Shown here: piece after piece, positions 11,844-22,900 of the stretch
Layout of the letters: each line of letters starts with the position of its first letter
Position numbering within the stretch: position 1 is the first letter of the stretch
Assembly (NCBI GenBank): GCA_963970005.1
Contig: CAXAMN010021362.1
Location: 1,097,712-1,161,711 of the forward strand
Direction: 5' to 3'
Source: Durusdinium trenchii
Taxonomy: Eukaryota; Sar; Dinophyceae; Suessiales; Symbiodiniaceae
Length of the DNA stretch: 64,000 nt
The notes under the pieces: generated by a model
The model's database searches: none
What the model was told of the DNA's origin: nothing
The model's input: only the letters and a program-made list of their open reading frames with translations
Program-made: the position numbers and the translations under genes

Positions 11844-12679
11844 ATGCTCTTCCATTCGCTTTGGACGCAAATTCATATTGATTCTGATCACCAACCCATC
11901 AAGGATGTTCGCCTGGTTGATGTGTTGAGCAGGAAACAGGAGAACTGGACTCTCCGACTCGTCGCCAACGGCCGCTTGGTTCAAGTTGAAGGTTTCCGGA
12001 ACCGGCAGGAAGCCTATCTTTGGTCTTCTCTGCCGCGCAAGATTTTCAAGAGCATCGCCCGCATCATTGGTCACCTTCACGCTCCTGCTTTGAAGGATGA
12101 TTGGGATGAGAAGCGTAAGGGCTTAGACTTGCATCAGATGCCCAAGCACAGCACTGAAGGTGTGCAACCAGGTCGAGAAATTGCTCAAGGAGAACGAGAT
12201 TCCCCCATTGCCCCCGGTACACCAGAGGAGCCCCCCAAGACCAACCTGGACAAGTCCAACACCAACATCACACCTCCCGTTCCTCGTTCGGGCACACACT
12301 CGAAAGTCATGTTCGTGCTTCTCCCTCTGATCCCTCGAAGAGCCAGGCTTCCTCCGCCGACCCCCTGCGCTGCCGACCTGTTTTGGAAGATGAAGCTCCT
12401 GGCACAACCGCCAAGAATGAAGTGGAGAAGTGGATCAGGGCCCATGTCAAGGAGAAGAGCCGCGTCACCAAGCTGGTCGAGATCGCCGCTGAGATCGACT
12501 CTATTCTCTCCTCCCTGAAGGCCGACAAACTGGACACTCCCAACCTCTGTCGCCTCGTGGGGATGGGACCCCAATCTCGCTACCAAGGCTACACAGAACG
12601 TTCTGGTCCGCATGTTGGCAACCGACAACGCCTTGGCTTCCTGATGGTTTCCACATCACCAACTAGCGGAATGTTGTGA
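11844..12679 (+). pseudogene. Decayed plus-strand ORF with two coding frames
   Basis: From about 11890 one frame reads as a basic globular segment: IKDVRLVDVLSRKQ, QVEGFRNRQEAYLW, LPRKIFKSIARII. It continues to about 12290. Near 12380 a second frame takes over with EVEKWIRAHVKEKS and KLVEIAAEIDSILSSLKA, a helical stretch, ending at 12679. The change has no obvious splice borders. Same strand and style as its neighbours; probably the same element class. Not recognised. Confidence 0.35.
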
Positions 12680-12772
12680 CCGTGACCATGTCTCAAGGCT
12701 CCTACCCACTTTTAGTTCAACACCACCAGTTACTTTGTTTTGTCTCTTCTTCGACTTCTTCAGCTATGTTGA

Positions 12773-13980
12773 ATGGTACTGTACTCTTTCATACTTGGAG
12801 CGCCGCCCATTGGTCTTTTTGAAAGGCCAACTTTGCCGCCTGATTCTTGTTCGCACCTTACCCACCAGTTCTCGCCGCACCAATCTTCTTCCGCTTTTGC
12901 ATCGTCTTCGCCCCAAACAACCACTCTACCTCAACGACTACCTCCACTCCGCTGTGGTCTACATTCCCCCACAACGCGTTGCCTTCTACATTGGCAGCTC
13001 TATACACACACTTTTCGATCGCGAGATGTCTCGCGCCCGCAAGTTCAGACAGACACCATCACTACTCGCTCTATGGAGGTCTCTTACCAACGTCACCACC
13101 ATCCACAACTCAACCATCCTTGAACCAACCCACTTCTTCACCGACTTGGCTTCAACGTCCACAATACACCTTTCCCACCGCCAGAACGGGTCCTATCGGG
13201 ATCACACGTCTTCATCGACAACAGCGACGCCGCGAACGTTATCACGCACAAGAGTGCCTTCTCCGTCTTCAACTTCTTCGGAGCTCGGACGTAATTCACC
13301 TCCTTCATGCATCGTCTCGGTAGCAACACCAAGGAGTTGTTCTACATGCACTTCCCAAACTCTCCGCAGCCATGCCGCTTCTCCAGATGTCCTCTACCTG
13401 CTTTGGTCCCAACATATATATTGATGAACCCTGGAGATCACGAGCCTCCGCCCAATTGAAGCTGATTTTCCGTTTCCGCAAGCTGCTCATTCCCCCGGCC
13501 CACGCTACACTTCGTCTCCTACAACTATCCCACGATATTCTCCACCACACCCGTCAACATCTACGACATTTTCTTCAACTACACGCTCATCTCTTTCCAC
13601 CTCTTCAGGCGCCCGCTTCTCCTATTGTCGAGATCAAGTCCCACCCCTGGGACACTACATCTTCAACTTCCGCCAATTCCTTCGACGTTGGGAACCGGAG
13701 CTACCTCTAAAGTGCGCCTGCCATGCGAATCGTGCTGATTTTTGGCGACATCCCGACTCCGGTCACGTCATTGGTTTCGCCTCAGATCTCTTTCCGGGAC
13801 TCATGATCTCCGAGGCCAATCTACAGGACACGATTTGGCCTGAAGAACGGCATTTCTCAACCATTCCATCACTCAACTTGAGAAGTGGTTCCGCTCCTGG
13901 CACCGCCCCGCTCACCTGCAGATTGAATGACAAGAATTCTTTCGACGACAATGGCGACACACCTTTCCGTCGCTTTACCA
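12773..13980 (+). pseudogene. Degenerate ORF ending in a CxCH/GHV segment
   Basis: The first part is pyrimidine-rich and open in several frames. From about 13620 a convincing frame appears: FNFRQFLRRWEPELPLKC, then CACHANRADFWRHPDSGHV and a Leu/Phe-rich stretch. Near 13855 the frame changes. The next frame reads HSITQLEKWFRSWHRPAH, meets a TGA at 13928-13930 (context LQIE-stop-QEFF), and continues QEFFRRQWRH. The CxC...GHV layout recalls the start of dinoflagellate non-LTR-like ORFs, but no reverse-transcriptase motif follows because the satellite island begins at about 14000. Probably a truncated element. Confidence 0.4.
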
Positions 13981-14000
13981 AGAACTTCATCGTCGGCCCC

Positions 14001-14310
14001 TTTTGGAGGAAGTCTCGTGCGAAACGCTCGTTTTGCAGACTTTGACATGCGAGTTTTTGAGGAAGTCTCGTACGAAACGCTCGTTTTGGAGACTTGACGC
14101 GTGACTTTTGGAGGAAGTCTCGTACGAGACGCTCGTTTTGGAGAATTGACGTGACTTTTGGAGGAAGTCTCGTACGAAACGCTTGTCTTGCAGACCCGAA
14201 GCGTGACTTTTGGAGGAAGTCTCGTTCGTTTTGGAGTCTTGGAGACTGCACGCGTGACTTTTCGAGGAAGTCTTGTACGAAACGCTCGTTTTGCCGACTC
14301 GAGGCGGGAC
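14001..14310. repeat. About 52-bp tandem array (GGAAGTCTCGTACGAAACGC type)
   Basis: Units start at about 14001, 14054, 14106, 14156, 14208 and 14259 (spacing 50-53 bp). Each holds TTTTGGAGGAAGTCTCGTAC-like sequence, then CGCTCGTTTTG and GACTTGACGCGTGAC-like sequence. Two further units occur at 48446-48543. Both strands are open because of the unit composition, giving spurious peptide repeats. Confidence 0.88.
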
Positions 14311-14403
14311 TCGAAGCCTGGTGGAAAGTGCGTTTGCGTGGCGCCGTGCCACTGGGGAGTGCGAAACATGCTGGCGCACTAGAAGCAAACATCGCATGAT
14401 ACT

Positions 14404-14820
14404 GCGGACGTAATTCCCCCACAAGGTCCGCACTTACTAGAAGCAAACATATCACATCATACCACCGTTCATCCCGCGCACCAGCGACACGCCGCGTTTG
14501 CGCGGCGACATGCCTCTGGGGAGCGCGAAACATGCTGGTGTAAACGTGGCGTGTCTGAGCGGGATGATTAGTGGTATCATAGAATATATACGTTTGATTT
14601 CTTGTGCGCGGTGGACCGTGTGGCGAAATTACGTTCGTTATGTCGCAGTGCCATGCGGATTTGCGCGGCCTTGGTGTTTGCGTGGAGGCGTGCCACTGGG
14701 GAGCGCAAAACATGCTGGGGTAAACGCGGCGTGTCGCCGGTGAGCGGGATGAATATGGCGGTATGATGTGATATGTTTGCTTCTAGTAAGTGGCGGACCG
14801 TGTGGGGGAATTACGTCCGC
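14404..14820. repeat. Inverted repeat, arms of about 96-99 bp
   Basis: The left arm (14404-14499) begins GCGGACGTAATTCCCCCACA. The right arm (14722-14820) ends with the near-exact reverse complement. The 222-bp spacer and flanks carry repeated GGGGAGCGCGAAACATGCTGG-like motifs (near 14355, 14518, 14698 and 14893). This is a foldback unit between the 52-bp and 13-bp arrays. Confidence 0.85.
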
Positions 14821-14952
14821 GAGCAATGTCGCAGCGCCATGCGGATTGGCACAGCCTTGGTGGAAAGTGCGTTCTCGCTGCGCCGTGTCACTGGGGAGCG
14901 CGAAACATGCTGGCGTAAACGCGGCAGGTCGCTTGTGAGCGACAAGAGCGTA

Positions 14953-15848
14953 TACCACAAGAGTGTCCTACAAGAGTGTCTCACAAGAGTGTCCCACAGG
15001 AGTGTCCGACAAGAGTGTCCCATAAAAGTGTCCTACAAGAGTGTCCTACGAGAGTGTCCCACAAGAGTGTCCTACAAGACGGAAGAGTGACCCACAACCG
15101 TGTCCTACAAGACTCTCCCACAAGAGTGTCCTACAAGAGTTTCCCACAAGAGTGTCCTACAAGAGTGTCCCACAAGAGTGTCCTACAAGACATGAGAGTG
15201 CCCCACAAGAGTTTCCTACACGAGTGACCCACNNNNNNNNNNCAAGACATGAGAGTGCCCCACAAGAGTTTCCTACACGAGTGACCCACAAGAGCGTCCT
15301 ACAAAAGTGCCCCAAAAGAGTGTCCGACAAGAGTGTCCCACAAGAGCGTCTTACAAGAGTGTCCCACAAGCGTGTCCTATAGGAGTGTCCCACAAAATTG
15401 TCCCAGAAGAGTGTCCTGTAAGAGTGACCCGCAACAGTGTCCACAAGAGTGTCCTACAAGAGTGTCTCACAAGAGTGTCCTACAAGAGTGTCCCACAAGA
15501 GTGTCCCGTAAGAGTGCCCCACAGGAGTGACCCGCAAGAGTGTCCTACAAGAGTGTCCACAAGAGTGTCCCACAAGCGTGTCCTACAAGACATGAGAGTG
15601 TCCCACAAGAGTTTCCTACACGTGACCCACAAGAGTGTCCTACAATAGTGCCCCAAAAGAGTGTCCGACTAGAGTGACCCACAAGCGTGTCCTACAAGAC
15701 TGTCCCACAAGAGTGTCCCACAAGAGTGTCCCACAAGAGTATCCCGTAAGAGTGTCCCACAAGAATGTCCTACATGAGTGTCCCACAAGAGTGTCCTACA
15801 AGAGTGTCCCACAAGAGTGTCCCACAAGAGTTTCCTACAAGAGTGTCA
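14953..15848. repeat. 13-bp minisatellite array (CCYACAAGAGTGT)
   Basis: About 900 bp of a 13-bp unit CCCACAAGAGTGT / CCTACAAGAGTGT with point variants such as CGTGT, GTTTC and GTGAC. Because 13 is not a multiple of three, most frames stay open and give 13-residue repeats, so long frames here are not genes. The array contains an assembly gap. It ends in GTCATTTGGACATAT, and the following sequence shares GGGTTCGTGCGCTCCATCTT with the flank of the second array at 50975. Confidence 0.95.
15233..15242. other. Assembly gap (10 N)
   Basis: Ten N. About 40 bp before the gap (CATGAGAGTGCCCCACAAG and on) is repeated straight after it, so the true gap may be zero or negative. Confidence 0.98.
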
Positions 15849-15849
15849 T

Positions 15850-17660
15850 TTGGACATATGTAGCTTTTCCGTGTTTGCATTGGGGTTCGTGCGCTCCATC
15901 TTGTTTTGCAATTGCTGCGCTGTGGCATATACCATTCCTTGCCACCTCAAAATAGTATGTTCTATTATTTTGGGGTGGGTGGAGATATCCGCATCAATTT
16001 ATATATTTCTGGACTCTCAGGATCTGACAAATAATTTCAAGAATGTCATAAACATTTCCAACTTGGATCCGACATGAGACCATCTGGGTGGGACCCACCC
16101 CCCCTAGAGTTGACCAAAGTTGACTCAGCTCGGATTACCACGGACAGTGTCATAATGGGCAGTTGAGTAGTCAACCGCCCTTGATGCTGCTGCTTGCTAT
16201 GGTCCCACCATCCCGGCTCTGCGTGGCTAACACGAACCTCTAAGCCACTGATGGTTGTTTACGCCGGTTCTTCCTGGCTTTTTTGAATATGTTTTAACAA
16301 AATCTTCGAAAACCCAGCAGATTTGCACATGTTTTCCAATCTCTTTTCCTCTTCCACTGCTTCCTTGCTGTTTGTTCTGTCCTTTTCCACCTGTTTCTCC
16401 CGTTGGCGTCATTTAATGGGTAGTTGCGTAGTCACCCACCCCCTCAACTAATTTCATTATAGAGGTTGTATGAGGTTGTACCCTGTCTTTTTCCACCAAG
16501 TTTCCTTCATTGGGTGGTTGTGTAGTCACCCACCCTCTCAAATCCTTTTGTTATATTGGATTTGGTCGCCATGTTCCTGTACTTCCACCTTTCTCCCTGT
16601 TTCCACCTATCTGTACATGCTTTTTGTTCCAAATTATTGTCCTTTTGCTCAGTTTCCTCCCAGTGAAATGGCAGGTGTCCTCGCCTCACAAACATTCTCA
16701 GCCTGTGGACTTTGCTTCGATGCCTTCCAAAGCATTGGACCAAGTGCGCCTCCCCACTTTTACCCTCCTTCCACTTTCTTTCCTCTTCCCCCTTCCCCTG
16801 TTTTGGGCCCCTGGCCGGCTGTCGGGCGTAAGCCCTAATTTTCAGTAGACTTAACAGTTATAGCCGCCTTTGTGGGATCACAACGGAGCCCTGCGGCCGA
16901 CCCGCTGGCACAATCCTGTAGCCGAGCTTCACACCACCACGAAATGGCAGGACACAAATATGGCGGGGCCATGAGGTGTTGATTCTCTGGGCGGAGCCAG
17001 GCCTCTCCCACAAGGTTGTCAAGGACTGGATGGAGAAACATCTGTTTGTCCTCCGAACACATTAATGGTGACTTTGGTTGCACTCCACCAGTTCCAGGAC
17101 AGCTTCAGCTTAAACAATGGGACCTGGACTTATCGCGACCATCAACACCACGATTGAAATTAATGTTCCCAAACGATGCTCTAAATGACAATGCAACGCC
17201 TCATTCTGTTCGGCCGTGTAGCTTTCAGCTACCGCCATGGACTATCACAAGTTGCCATGGCTCTACAAAACAGGTCACACGCTAAAGCCGCTAAAGGCTG
17301 CTTGAGCACCTCGCAAATAACTTTAAATCATGAAGGGAAGCTGCAAGTCGCTAAAAGTTCCATGATCGAATGCACGTTCATCAGTCCACCGTCTTTCTTC
17401 TCGACTCCGAGCAAGCTGACGCGAACCCCCAGCCATCCACAACAATGAAGAAAACAAGTAGGCCATACAATGTCTTCTCAACAAACATTTACACGAGATG
17501 TGTTCTTTCAAACATGTTGTTGACCTGATGAACATGCTGAAATGGGTATGGCCTTGGAGGCTGACCCATTGCTGCTTCGCCTCTGCGCTGCAGCGACTCA
17601 ACCCGAAAGGCATCGAAAGGCCTGTGAAACCGTTTTGGCTTTGTGATGCGCATTGCCAAC
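15850..17660. other. Stretch without a recognisable gene
   Basis: Only short frames without protein-like features. It holds three related hairpin motifs, described separately. Confidence 0.5.
16157..16525. repeat. Three related short hairpins
   Basis: Self-complementary motifs lie at about 16157 (GGGCAGTTGAGTAGTCAACC), 16418 (GGGTAGTTGCGTAGTCACCC) and 16511 (GGGTGGTTGTGTAGTCACCC). All share a GTAGTC loop side and G-rich/C-rich stems, and the last two are followed by similar TCAA...TTATA sequence. Could be remnants of a small dispersed repeat. Function unknown. Confidence 0.6.
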
Positions 17661-17666
17661 ATTGCT

Positions 17667-18778
17667 TCAACCCAGATCAGTGGTGGAGAACCACAAGTGC
17701 TCCAGGCTCCAAGGCCCACGCTCCTTCCATTGCTCTTCCAAATCCTTCAATGTCTGCTCCGAGAGGTTATGATCCGGCCAGGCGATCGGCTTCACGCTGG
17801 GATTCTTCGACTTTTCAGAAAGCTCTTCCAGGTCCACGTCAGCAGGCGGTGGCACTCGCGGACGGATTGCCCACTCCTCGAAACGGCCCCCCCGACCAGG
17901 CCCCGCCGCTCTGTATTCGGCACGAGCCAGTCGATCATAGGTGAGGGTCACTTTTCGGGACGTTGACTGCAGTGCATAGCGCCCCTCACGAATGTACCTG
18001 GTAGCCGTCCGAATTCCATTGTGCCCATGCAGTTCCGGGTCCCCCGCGTGAACTGGGTACTTGAGGTCCCAGGAAATTAGTTCGGTTCTTTCAAGCCAAG
18101 CACCGCCCCGGTGGAACAAGTAAAGCCTCCTCATTCTTTCAAGAAATTCATCATGTTCCGCCACTTCATCAGGAAAGTTTTGCCAGCACACGAAGCAGTC
18201 TTCTTCCGGGAAAGGGCAACTGCTGGGCAAGGGAACTCGGGAGAGCTTGGACTTCAGCAAATCGAAAAGAGGTAGACTCAATTCGAGAGGATTGAATGCT
18301 GGCCGCAGCTCAGCAATGGATGTAAAGAGGCTGTTTTGGTCTGTGTCCCAAACCGAAGTTTCGAAGGCTCCTTGGTAGCGCACTGGCTTGAGCAAAGATG
18401 AGACAGCTGGAGATTTGCCGCGGGATGGCGACGATTGCGATTCCGGTAGGTTTTTCGAAACAGATCGTCCAGTACTGTCCAACTGTTTGTCCGTTTCATT
18501 CTGATTGTTCTTTTTTGATTTTCTTGACTGAATGTCTTGAACCAAATTGGTGGCTGCTGTCGTTTGAGCTTCTCCACGGGCTTCCCGCTCGTCGAATTGG
18601 CCTTGTTTCAACCTGCATGTGGCCAAATGTGCGAGCCATCCGCCAGGTAACAGCTTGTTGACCACGACAGCCAGGAGCTGAGCTCGCGTAATGCTTTGGT
18701 ACAAGCCGGCCCGTGCTGCCAAAGTGGTCAAATCGGCGGGGCCTGTGTGCATCGGGCCAACAATGACTCTCATCACAT
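17667..18778 (-). CDS. SF1 helicase-like gene, last exon (motif VI)
   Basis: This exon follows an intron at 18779-18961. Joining it to the upstream exon keeps phase across a GT-AG intron. Early in the exon is LYQSITRAQLLAVVV, the usual SF1 motif VI position with the conserved Arg. Downstream is a linker rich in Ser, Lys, Asn and Gln, then a region with a CFVCW pair and aromatic residues, then RYIREGRYALQST and an acidic end with a stop at 17667. The role of the roughly 300-residue C-terminal region is unknown. Together with the upstream exon it completes the helicase motor. Confidence 0.7.
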
Positions 18779-18961
18779 CTGCTGTTGCATGATGTTGAGT
18801 TCAAACAAGTTAGCACCTTTACAGCCTTTACACAAATATATCATACAACTGCATTGCGGGAGATGAGTCCACTGGTGAAGAAGGCATCAGGGAGGATTCG
18901 TGATGGGAGTTCTCAACTCGGCTCCGACCTACAAACTTTACAGTTTCCCTGTCCCGAGCAC

Positions 18962-20791
18962 CTTTTGATTTGATCTCTGCATCCATTCCAACTACTATGA
19001 CGATGAGCTGCTCTAATCCCTTAGCATTGTCAATGGAATCCAAAATCATATGCTCCTCTTTGGAGTCCTGTTCTGCCACACTTGACGAGACCAGGTAGGA
19101 GAGCGAATCCTCGAAGCTGATGAGGCCGAGTCTTTTTGAGAGCTTTCGACACGTAATCTCTTCCTGGAGCTTCTTTTTCAAAAGTGGTTTAAGTTTGCCG
19201 AGAAAATCGGAGTGTGGCACAATAATTGCCACGTTGTGGTGAAGGCTCAGGTCTGGGTATGATGAAACCACGTGCTTGAGAGCCGCAATGGTGTAGTGGC
19301 AATAGTCATTGAACAGTGGTGCTGCCTCTTTCTTTGGTCGTTCAAAAATAAAAGTTTTCAACGGTGGTCCTTTGGAACCAATAGACGTCACCTCAGTTTT
19401 CTCACTCTGCTCATGTTCAAAACTCAATTGGAAGGACTTTGCGCCCAACGCAACTCGCTCGGTGCTGCGCACAGTCTCCGTGAGGTAGACTTCATCATAG
19501 TGACCAAGCTCGTGGAAATTCTGCTCCAATGCCGAAGACTGAGATAAATCGGAAAGTAGGATAGATTGCTTGGATCTCTGCAATGTCTCTTTCAGGTGCT
19601 TCTGAACAACACGTGGGCAAAAAATATCATGAGCCTCATCCACCACTGCAAGGATGAGCTCCCTTTCGGCTGTGTTTTTCTCCTCTTGAAATGTGATTCT
19701 TCGTTTGTTGTCAACGATTCTCACCGTCATGAAGCATTTGAAGGGATTGTTGTACATGACCTTCAGGCGAGCACACACAAGCTCTTCTGCACGGCCTCCA
19801 GTATCCATCATCAATAGCAATCGCACAAAATGGAGGCAAAGCGTCTTGCAGGGGGCTACAAACAAAACTTGTCCTTCAGGATGCCCAAGCAAAGTGTTGA
19901 CAACCTTCTGCGCTGCCACAAAGGTTTTACCGGAACCTGCGGCCGCTTTCAAATGGATTCTGTTAGACTCATCAAGCTTGGAGAGTCGATCTTGTTGATG
20001 CGGGGTGAGTCTCGTAGAGCTCATGAGCATGCTTTTGTAAGCTTTCACAAACTCCGTCTTGTTGACCTGTAGCTGCCAATAGTCAATCTCATCATTTAAG
20101 CCAGCCGTTTCCGTCTGATTCTTGAAGGTTTCTTTGTTGATCGAGACCTCAAAATTGCCAGACAGAACATCGCTGCATAGTTTTTGGAGGGATCCGACAT
20201 CTTGGCTTCGGATGTCAAAGGTCATGGCAGGGGTGCCATCCTGGAGCCACTCCTTCCTGGGGCAGGTGCTGATGACTGTCTGACCTTCTTGGAGGCAAAC
20301 GTTCAAAGCCCCGATGAAATCCTGCCGTATCAACTTCTCCTCGAGCTCGTCCATTTCACCATTGTCAGGCCGGATTCGGCTGGTTTCAAAACAGTCCTCA
20401 GATTCCTGACATTGCACTGCCCACTTGAAACTGACATCTTCCTTGTCCTGTGGCTCGAGCTCTCTTTTGCTCGCGATTACTCCCCTGGTCCACTGACGCT
20501 TGCCCTCGTTCCAAGCCAGGACCTTCTCGCCAATTTGCAAGGATCGATGAATGAATTCCATAAAATCCATCTCTTCATAGGGCCAATTCATGGCATCCAT
20601 GGTCGCGACTTCCATCTTCTGGGATCCTCCAAGACCTCGGTTTGAGGAGTCTGAGTCCCACAGAGACACGTCAGGGTTCGACAAGTCTTCCATTGTGGCC
20701 TTGCCCATGCCAAGCATCCCGGGATAGTAGACCACTACGGGTGTTTGTCCTGCTTTCACTCCTTTCTCCGTGTTCTTGTACCAAACCTTGG
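18962..20791 (-). CDS. SF1 helicase-like gene, motor exon
   Basis: A long exon, open from an acceptor at 20792-20794 to a donor at 18961. Counting from the GTG at 20759: a basic/aromatic N-terminal region; Walker A AAAGSGKT (residues 273-279 region); Walker B VVDEAHD (372-378); LLSDLSQS (motif III, about 401); LTETVRST (motif IV, about 426); NVAIIVPHSDF (about 509); and DNAKGLEQLIVIVVG (motif V, about 577). Motif VI follows in the next exon. This is a superfamily 1 helicase fold with a DEAH box, broadly like UvrD/Rep or DUF2075-type ATPases. The specific family and substrate are not clear. It is an apparently intact motor, unlike the decayed elements nearby. Confidence 0.75.
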
Positions 20792-20898
20792 CTGCGCTTC
20801 AATCCCCGACTTTCATGTCAAGATCTACTGAAGGAGAACAGCAAAGCTTTGCAGAAGAGAAACGTCATACCAAAAACAACCCCAAGCTGGACGTTCAC

Positions 20899-21090
20899 CA
20901 TGCTCTGACCATGCTCTTTTGGCATCTTCAACCGCCTTACGGTATTCCTCTGGACTGGCATCTTTGCGGACAAGAATGGCATTCATGGCCTTCGCCGTTT
21001 CTTCAGCATTCTTCATGTGCTTCTCATCATCGTATGGCGGTCCCACTTCGAAGAGGTACCCAAACCTCGGGACTGCAAAGATTGTGCCTA
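20899..21090 (-). CDS. Upstream exon of the helicase gene
   Basis: The frame reads IFAVPRFGYLFEVGPPYDDE, then a charged helical segment with KAMNAILVRKDASPEEYRKA and EDAKRAWSEH. A GT donor at 20898 joins by phase to the acceptor at 20792-20794, giving WSEH-A-KVWYKNTEKG and leading into the motor exon (107-nt intron 20792-20898). The acceptor at its left end is uncertain; one near 21088 would preserve the frame. The domain is not recognised. Confidence 0.6.
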
Positions 21091-21146
21091 TGGCCTATGG
21101 TCAAACATGTTTGGGGCAAAATATTATAAAGAAAAGGAACAAACAT

Positions 21147-21719
21147 TCACTTAAAAGCAAATCCAGGACACGTGTGAAAATTTCTGTTCGTAGGGTTTCC
21201 CTTTCCGCAGATCCGCCAACAGTAACAGGGCGCAGCGGGGTTCAGTGGGTCGGGAACGTGCACACCCAAACCATCTTTTCGTTTGCAACAATACACACAG
21301 GCCGCGCTCTGGTCACTGTACTCACCGTCATCCCTGACGAGTATCTGCCAACCACCTTTGAATTTGCCTGGGTAGGACACGAAACACTTCTTTGCTCCAG
21401 CTTTGAAGCGGCCGAGGAATGTTGTCTCTTCCATGTTGCGCAGCACGGAAGGCCGCTCTTTCACTGTGAAGCGAAGTGGTAAAACCGCCCCCAAGTGGAA
21501 TGACAAGATCTGGGTGGCCTCATCCAGCTTCTGATTGTCCAAAGACTGGTAAGCACTTGCAATCTCTGGGTGGTCTGCACCATGCTGCGCTGTACTCTCC
21601 TCGAATATCTGCAAGGCCTCCTCGAATCTCTGCGTTGCCGCAACGCCCGAGTCGAGTAAAGATCTTGGCCGATCAATTTCTTGATTCTGGCCCCTTTCTT
21701 CGCGCTCCTCCATCAGCAC
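21147..21719 (-). CDS. Probable earlier exon(s) of the helicase gene
   Basis: An open frame of 190 codons. An acidic helical start (RFEEALQIFEESTAQHG) with tetratricopeptide-like spacing is followed by a globular segment (LGRFKAGAKKCFVSYPGKFK) and a Cys-rich patch (CVYCCKRKDGLGVHVPDP, APCYCW). It lies just before the GPPYDDE exon on the same strand with a short gap, so it is probably part of the same transcript. Splice borders were not fixed. Function unknown. Confidence 0.45.
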   Translation of the reverse strand: MLMEEREERGQNQEIDRPRSLLDSGVAATQRFEEALQIFEESTAQHGADHPEIASAYQSLDNQKLDEATQILSFHLGAVLPLRFTVKERPSVLRNMEETTFLGRFKAGAKKCFVSYPGKFKGGWQILVRDDGEYSDQSAACVYCCKRKDGLGVHVPDPLNPAAPCYCWRICGKGNPTNRNFHTCPGFAFK

Positions 21720-22269
21720 CTTCTGCTTGTCCTACGTGCGTGCCAAAGTTGATTCATCTTCCTTCTACCCAGGTGCCGAAGGCGGCTTTCATTCTTGAGA
21801 CGAATTCAAAACTTGAAGGCCGAGATCCCAAATGATAACCATGTTGCAAGTATTCAACACTTGATGATAAAACTTTGCGTTTTTGAACACTTAGGAAGTA
21901 GCTGCGCGCAAGTCGAACAAACTTGTGGAGAGCCTTTTGTGTTTCACATACGTGGTGGCTCTGTCTATTTTGGCCGCCGAAAGACAAGCCAGAAGTGTTC
22001 AGCCGAACAAAAACTCACTCAGAAACGACATGCTGGGCTCAAAACGAACCTTTCACATAGTGACTTAGCGTTGTCGTCACACACCAAGCGAGGGATTGGC
22101 AAAACACACAAAGAGGAGAACCAAGGTGGAAGCTCTTGCCAAGATAATCTCGCACACATTGATATCTAACCAACTCAGAAATGAGGTATCGTGACATCTG
22201 TAGACGTCGTTGTTCAATCCTGGTGAGCTTCTTGGAGCTTGGTTTGTCCCCAAATCGAAGCAAACACAG

Positions 22270-22900
22270 AAGAATGACTTGCAAACTCGGTAGTGCCAAT
22301 GCTGCACCTTCTCTTGCCCAACTTGCCCCGCCTCTCTATGAGTCAATTCCTGTGTTTCTCTCTTCGATGCTTCAAGCTTCTCTTGTAGTGAACGAACCTG
22401 GTCAGCCAAAAAAGAAAGGCATCTATTTCTGCATTGGCAACATCAGATTTCATCTGTTTCTCCTTCTGCAAGTGCTCTTTCTTCGCTTCTTCAAGTTGTC
22501 TGTTAGACGCCTGAGATCAGCACTGCACACCAAGGCACACAAGCTGAAAGCCGTGAATCGTGAGTCAGTCATGTGCGAATGCTGGGAACCACGGCCATAT
22601 GGAGCCACTCAGCTTCGTCATTGCAAAATCCGCTGTTCTTCTCCTTGTAGGTGGTTTATGAAGTTACTTTGTAGGCCAACTACCAGTTTTGGGACACGCC
22701 ACCACTGGATGTTGAGTGCGAACAAACACCTCCATCACAGGAAGCTGTGCCAGCCTAAATCGTGCTGCCAAAGCCCCTGCCTCAAGGGCTTCCTGTAGCT
22801 CTGCCAATTTCGTCGCAAACTCTTCACGCAAAGCCTCCTGCAAAAGAAGGAGTTGTAATGCAAAGAAAGGGGTTGACAGGTGCTTGTAACATGACAATAC
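22270..22900 (-). CDS. Coiled-coil exons, probable 5' part of the same gene
   Basis: The minus strand encodes heptad-like helices: EALREEFATKLAELQEALEA (about 22855-22790), QLEEAKKEHLQKEKQMKSD (about 22500-22440) and ADQVRSLQEKLEASKRETQE (about 22408-22345). The last two lie in frames offset by one, across a run of T near 22410. This is either a splice point or a homopolymer error. Long coiled coils just upstream of the TPR-like and helicase exons suggest an oligomerising N-terminal region. Confidence 0.45.

Noticed and set aside
8029..13930. TGA read as Trp (alternative code), suggested by TGA at 8029 and 13928 where Trp would fit
   Set aside because: Both lie in frameshifted, decayed elements. 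Presumed intact genes here use ordinary stops and TGG for Trp, so mutation explains them better.
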